A stretch of 23,039 bases of DNA. Source: Amoebophrya sp. AT5.2. Taxonomy: Eukaryota > Sar > Dinophyceae > Syndiniales > Amoebophryaceae. Below, one piece after another: positions 20,253 to 23,039 of this stretch. The stretch spans positions 1 to 23,039 of the forward strand of contig RXOD01004392.1 of the NCBI GenBank assembly GCA_005223375.1, read 5' to 3'. Numbering within the stretch: the first letter of the stretch is position 1; the number at the start of each line of letters is the position of its first letter. A program made the translations under genes and the position numbers. The notes beneath the pieces are model-generated. The model made no database searches and was not told the DNA's origin. It was given only the letters and a program-made list of their open reading frames with translations.

Positions 20253-21566
20253 ATGCATCAAGGGTGTCACAACAGTCGTCTTTTTGCAGGCGTATCGCAA
20301 GCAGTTCTGTCTGCCTTGGGTTGTTCCTCTGCATCGACGCCTGCGACGTCGTCGTCCACCCGATACGACGACGAAACACCGACGAGGAAGCTGCGCCTTC
20401 TACACACGAAACCACGACGGAACAGGTTCTCTCCTGTTCCTACTGGGGGAGGAAAAGGAAATGTTCATGGAACGGATGAAGCGCAATCGCAAACGAGCTA
20501 CCTTGTTCAACGTCGAACAGGCTCTGGTGGCACTCTGGTTGCTCCATCAACTTCTCACCACGTGTTCCGTCGGGGCGGACGAGGACATCGGAGCCTGGTA
20601 GCGTGCGAAGATGACCGAAGGCATTTCTCAATCCGGCGGTCGCTTCGGTCACGCAGCTGCTTCACACACGAGAAGATTCACGTTGCGACCGCCGACGCGA
20701 ACTCACCGCCCGAGGACACGTACTCTCTTCGGCGCATGCCGCGGCTCGCAGATGCGGATTCGATCGGCGCCAGTTTTCCCGACGCACCAGCACGCCGTGG
20801 TCTGAAAGACATCTTCTCATGCTCTGGTGGTTCGACTTCGAGCTCGCCTTCGTCTTCATCTAGCACGGGGTCTCTCGATTCGGGAACAAGCCATGTTGAT
20901 GAAGATTGCGTTTCCTTCATATCGGTCTTCGACGGGCACGGTGGCCCCCAGGTGGCGCATTTTGCCGCGGAGAGAATGGGCGAGATGCTGCAACAGAAAC
21001 TCAAGCACAAAGGAGTACGACTAGGACCGGCAGCCAGAACGGGGACAACATCAGTAGACGAGCTTGCCGCTCACCTCCGGGACGCGTACCGTGAGGTCGA
21101 TGCCATGTGCTGGGAGATGTGCTCTCCGTGTTGCGACCTTGGGTTCTCGAATGTCGCACGCGTCGGGTCGTGCGCTGTGTCAGCCGTGCTGACCGAGAAT
21201 GCAGTGGTTGTCGCAAACGTCGGCGATTGCCGGTGTATGCTGGGCAGGAGTAGGACGAATTCGAATACGAAGGAGCACGCAGGAGCGACTGTCCGCTTCG
21301 TCCCCTCGGCGATGGTTCAACACTCCGAGTACAACAGGCTGATGGAGTCGCTTCCGCGCAAGTGGATGACTAGTGCGGGCGGTAGTGTCGAAGGAACGAT
21401 GCTGACAACACTGCACAACGCGAACGATCCGATGGCGAGGGAGATCATGCGCAGGGATTTTCCCGACGACCCAGACGTTGTGCAATGCATCCAGGGCTGG
21501 CAGGACACGGTCACCGGGCAGGTCTCGCGGCTACGGCCGCTGATGGCCACGGGCGGTGGCTTGGGT
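20253..21566 (+). CDS. PPM/PP2C-type protein phosphatase, pyruvate dehydrogenase phosphatase-like, 3' part missing
   Basis: A single open exon gives 438 residues before an introner. The N-terminal 140 residues are basic and Ser/Thr-rich, compatible with a targeting region. Catalytic motifs: ANSPPED (149-155) matches the PDP form of the first metal-binding motif; VFDGHGG (225-231) is the PP2C signature with both metal and glycine positions; RVGSCAVSAVL (about 302-312); ANVGDCRCMLG (about 319-329). LHNANDPMAREIMRRDFPDD corresponds to the DHNAQNE region of PDP, with Leu for the usual Asp. The family's RAFGD motif and the C-terminal DG-WD metal ligand are not found before or after the element. 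A family member should have about 150 more residues. The frame enters the element as YDGTRW and meets TAA. ATG 20253 is the first in frame; an upstream exon is possible. Confidence 0.82.
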
Positions 21567-22058
21567 TATGACGGGACCAGATGGTAAGTGACCAACTGGT
21601 AAGTACTGCGTAACTGGTTCCCTTGGGTGACGAGTGCGTCAAGGCGCTGTGAAGTCTGCCCGGGTGTGAAACACCCGGGCGGTTTCAGAGATGCCTCAGG
21701 CGATGGGGGTAGAGGGCAGATGAGGCTTAGGGCGGGGGGTAGGGTGGGGGGTCCGACGCACGTCGGGAGGGAAGCCGTTGGGAGGTCGGGGGAGGCGGTA
21801 GTGGAAAGCCACGGACTACAATGAATGATGCTCGGGCCTCAAAGCAGGACAAAATATAGCGCCTAGGGTTGCGATTTATTGCCAGCTGCAGGGGGTAGCG
21901 GAGCTGTGGGCGCCCCCATTTTCGCCGAACGCTGTCGCGGGTGGCCGCTTTTCTGCACCTACTGCCAGCCTCTTCTTCGGAGCATCGCCAAAGGGGACCC
22001 CAAAAATAAGCCCCCAGAAATTTCACTTAAGTACCACTCACCATCTGGTCTCGCCATA
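21567..22058. mobile_element. Introner element (492 bp) joining the PP2C gene to an opposite-strand gene
   Basis: The left end TATGACGGGACCAGATGG and the reverse complement of the right end TATGGCGAGACCAGATGG differ at 2 of 18 bases, and both continue into G-T-purine-AGTG. The next block, AACTGGTAAGTACT (about 21594-21607), matches the partial element at 1-81. The flanks GGCTTGGGT and GCAGGCCAGG show no direct repeat, unlike the ARP1 copy. The interior is G-rich from about 21700 to 21800, with a small hairpin CCGGGTGT-GAA-ACACCCGG at 21660-21678; no transposase-like frame is visible. Plus-strand phosphatase coding ends exactly at its left edge, and minus-strand coding ends exactly at its right edge. 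Confidence 0.82.
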
Positions 22059-22546
22059 GCAGGCCAGGGCACGTAGTAACTGTGTTTGCCCCGGTACGGT
22101 CGCCGCCACTCCATCATGTTGTAGGTCCGGTTCGATTTCAGCCTCACCCGCTGGTACCTGATTTGGTAGATGTTCATGCAATCCCACTGATCGAAGCCCG
22201 CCGATTTTGCCACGTCTCGATTCATTTCCACCACGGCCATCTTGGTGCGGCAGAGCGGCAGGATGTGGTCCATGAAGCGCTCCCGCGGGTCTTGTTTCTG
22301 GTAGAAATTCGCGGTCGGCTGCTCGGAAACCTTGGCCAGATAGTTTAGATGTTGGGAGCTGGTGCCGGCGCGGACTGTGAAGAACGCTGTGTTTTGCGCC
22401 CCCGTGCCCGGGTACAAGTCATCGCTGCCGGGCGGGAAGAACTCCGGGGGCACCCAGTATTTGGACTTCTGCATGGGCGACATCAGGTGGTGTGCCACAG
22501 TGTCCTTCTCCGGCCCATAAATTACAGCCGCTACAAAAAAGTGCAT
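22059..22546 (-). CDS. Unknown aromatic-rich protein, partial, cut by the introner
   Basis: An open exon of about 162 codons reads leftward and ends with two leftover bases (PWPA) at the edge of the element. It has good composition: WVPPEFFPPGSDDLYPGTG, YQKQDPRERFMDHIL, CRTKMAVVEMNRDVAKSAG, DQWDCMNIYQIRYQRVRL, YNMMEWRRPYRGKHSYY. It is rich in Tyr, Trp, Arg and Met with no membrane segment. No family was recognised; a mitochondrial-complex or ribosome-associated subunit would fit the composition, but that is only a guess. The first ATG is at 22546. However, the sequence TTTTTTGTAG just inside it looks like an intron end, so the true exon may begin at about 22531 with AVIYGPEKD, and a 5' exon would lie to the right. 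The 3' part of the gene is not beyond the introner, where the phosphatase lies. Confidence 0.55.
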
Positions 22547-22579
22547 CTTTTATTAATTTAAAACATCTTAAAAAAAGGA

Positions 22580-22618
22580 CCGCGAGGATCACGCACTCCC
22601 TCAGCCATCGGATGTTGG
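22580..22618 (-). repeat. Degenerate copy of the endonuclease-like segment
   Basis: Closely matches 22981-23016 (CCGCGAGGATCACG-ACTCC-TCAG then ATGTTGG), 401 bp away in the same orientation. On the minus strand it reads NIRWLRECVILA, against NIDLKEYVILAG in the other copy, then loses the GDFN motif. It looks like an old fragment of the same repeat family. Confidence 0.6.
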
Positions 22619-22678
22619 TGCCCCGACACCCTCGCGCCCGATGCCGGACGGGGGGGAAGGCGAAGATGTCGGGGCACC
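22617..22678. repeat. 12-bp perfect inverted repeat
   Basis: GGTGCCCCGACA at 22617-22628 is the exact reverse complement of TGTCGGGGCACC at 22667-22678, with 38 nt between. It directly abuts the degenerate endonuclease-like copy and could be the end of a small nested element. Confidence 0.7.
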
Positions 22679-22840
22679 GGGAGATGAGCCATTAGGGAGT
22701 GGAGGCGAGGAGCCATCATTCATAGGAGAACTACAGCTCGAGAATGAAATAGGAAGGAAAACGGGAGAGAGGGCCAGGATCCAGGACCAGGAGTCGACAG
22801 GTCGTAGCATGGTCCCAGCGAGGTGCCACTTTTGTCCCTA

Positions 22841-23014
22841 CTAACTTAGCTTTAGCGTCGCCTCTTCAGGGTCGCGTATGGTCTCATCTGCTGTTCTGGC
22901 GGCAGCACGTCCTCGTGATAGGGGAGGCCAAAAAGCGCGCATTTTTTTGAGATGTAAATAATAATCCAAGTTAAAGTCCCCCGCGAGGATCACGTACTCC
23001 TTCAGGTCGATGTT
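22841..23014 (-). pseudogene. LINE-type (APE-like) endonuclease fragment
   Basis: The minus strand reads NIDLKEYVILAGDFNLDYY and stays open for 57 codons to a TAG at 22841. The ILAGDFN core is the hallmark of the endonuclease/exonuclease/phosphatase fold, as in the nicking endonuclease of non-LTR retrotransposons. Upstream it is replaced by a foldback at the window edge, and no reverse transcriptase follows, so this is a remnant. A host nuclease of the same fold cannot be excluded from so short a piece. Confidence 0.5.
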
Positions 23015-23039
23015 GGAGGAGTACGTGATCCTCGCGGGG
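22979..23039. repeat. Perfect 23-bp foldback at the window end
   Basis: Bases 22979-23001 and 23017-23039 are exact reverse complements around a 15-nt loop. The arm is the EYVILAG-coding part of the endonuclease-like fragment, so the DNA turns back into an inverted copy of itself at the last base. Confidence 0.9.

Noticed and set aside
19748..20479. 243-codon plus-strand frame upstream of the phosphatase
   Set aside because: Composition is irregular, it overlaps the phosphatase in a different frame, and no splice joins it to VFDGHGG in phase. A short part (about 20003-20085) remains a weak exon candidate.
1..23039. Search for tRNA, rRNA, snRNA, spliced-leader genes, CRISPR arrays and telomere repeats
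   Set aside because: No cloverleaf-like B-box, snRNA core, TTTTGGCTCAAG leader, regularly spaced repeats or telomeric tract was seen by eye on either strand.

Overview
The window is nuclear DNA of an intron-rich eukaryote. Genes are split by short introns: sixteen are inferred here, 85 to 381 nt long, all ending in CAG and mostly starting GTAC. One further intron is non-canonical. The recognisable proteins are an ER-type thioredoxin, Arp1 (centractin), Lsm8 and a PPM/PP2C phosphatase close to the pyruvate dehydrogenase phosphatase group. Seven genes in a row lie on the plus strand. Several start codons sit 7 to 16 nt after an AG, which would suit spliced-leader trans-splicing. Three pieces of a transposon-like intron family (introner) are present. 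Together these suggest a dinoflagellate-type alveolate, possibly a syndinian such as Amoebophrya, whose genomes are reported to carry introners and non-canonical introns. The organism is an inference; the gene calls do not depend on it.

Layout: the right end of an introner (1-81); a secreted or ER membrane thioredoxin (119-1418, three exons); intergenic DNA with one doubtful exon; a small multi-pass membrane protein ending in an SHP-like p97-binding box (2809-3755, four exons); intergenic DNA; ARP1 (4889-7184, six exons, one intron being an intact introner with target-site duplication); LSM8 (8040-8327, intronless); a coiled-coil protein (8977-10632); a 901-residue low-complexity protein (11101-13939); a 1190-residue coiled-coil protein (14541-19205, six exons); a PP2C-family gene (from 20253) that stops at an introner at 21566. 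On the far side of that introner an unrelated gene runs on the minus strand (22059-22546) and stops at the element's other end. The right margin holds LINE-like endonuclease remnants and a perfect 23-bp foldback at the last base.

The genes do not form one pathway: dynactin actin filament, U6 snRNP ring, ER redox, signalling phosphatase and large structural proteins are housekeeping neighbours. The most notable content is the introner family. All five visible ends match TATGRNSGGACCAGMTGG. The ARP1 copy is cleanly flanked by CCTCT on both sides, and precise removal restores the conserved actin-fold sequence without GT-AG. The copy at 21567-22058 lacks matching flanks and joins halves of two oppositely oriented genes. 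This indicates either an ectopic recombination or inversion breakpoint at an introner, or a misassembly through the repeat. All splice models are deduced from reading frame and homology remembered from the families, not from transcripts.
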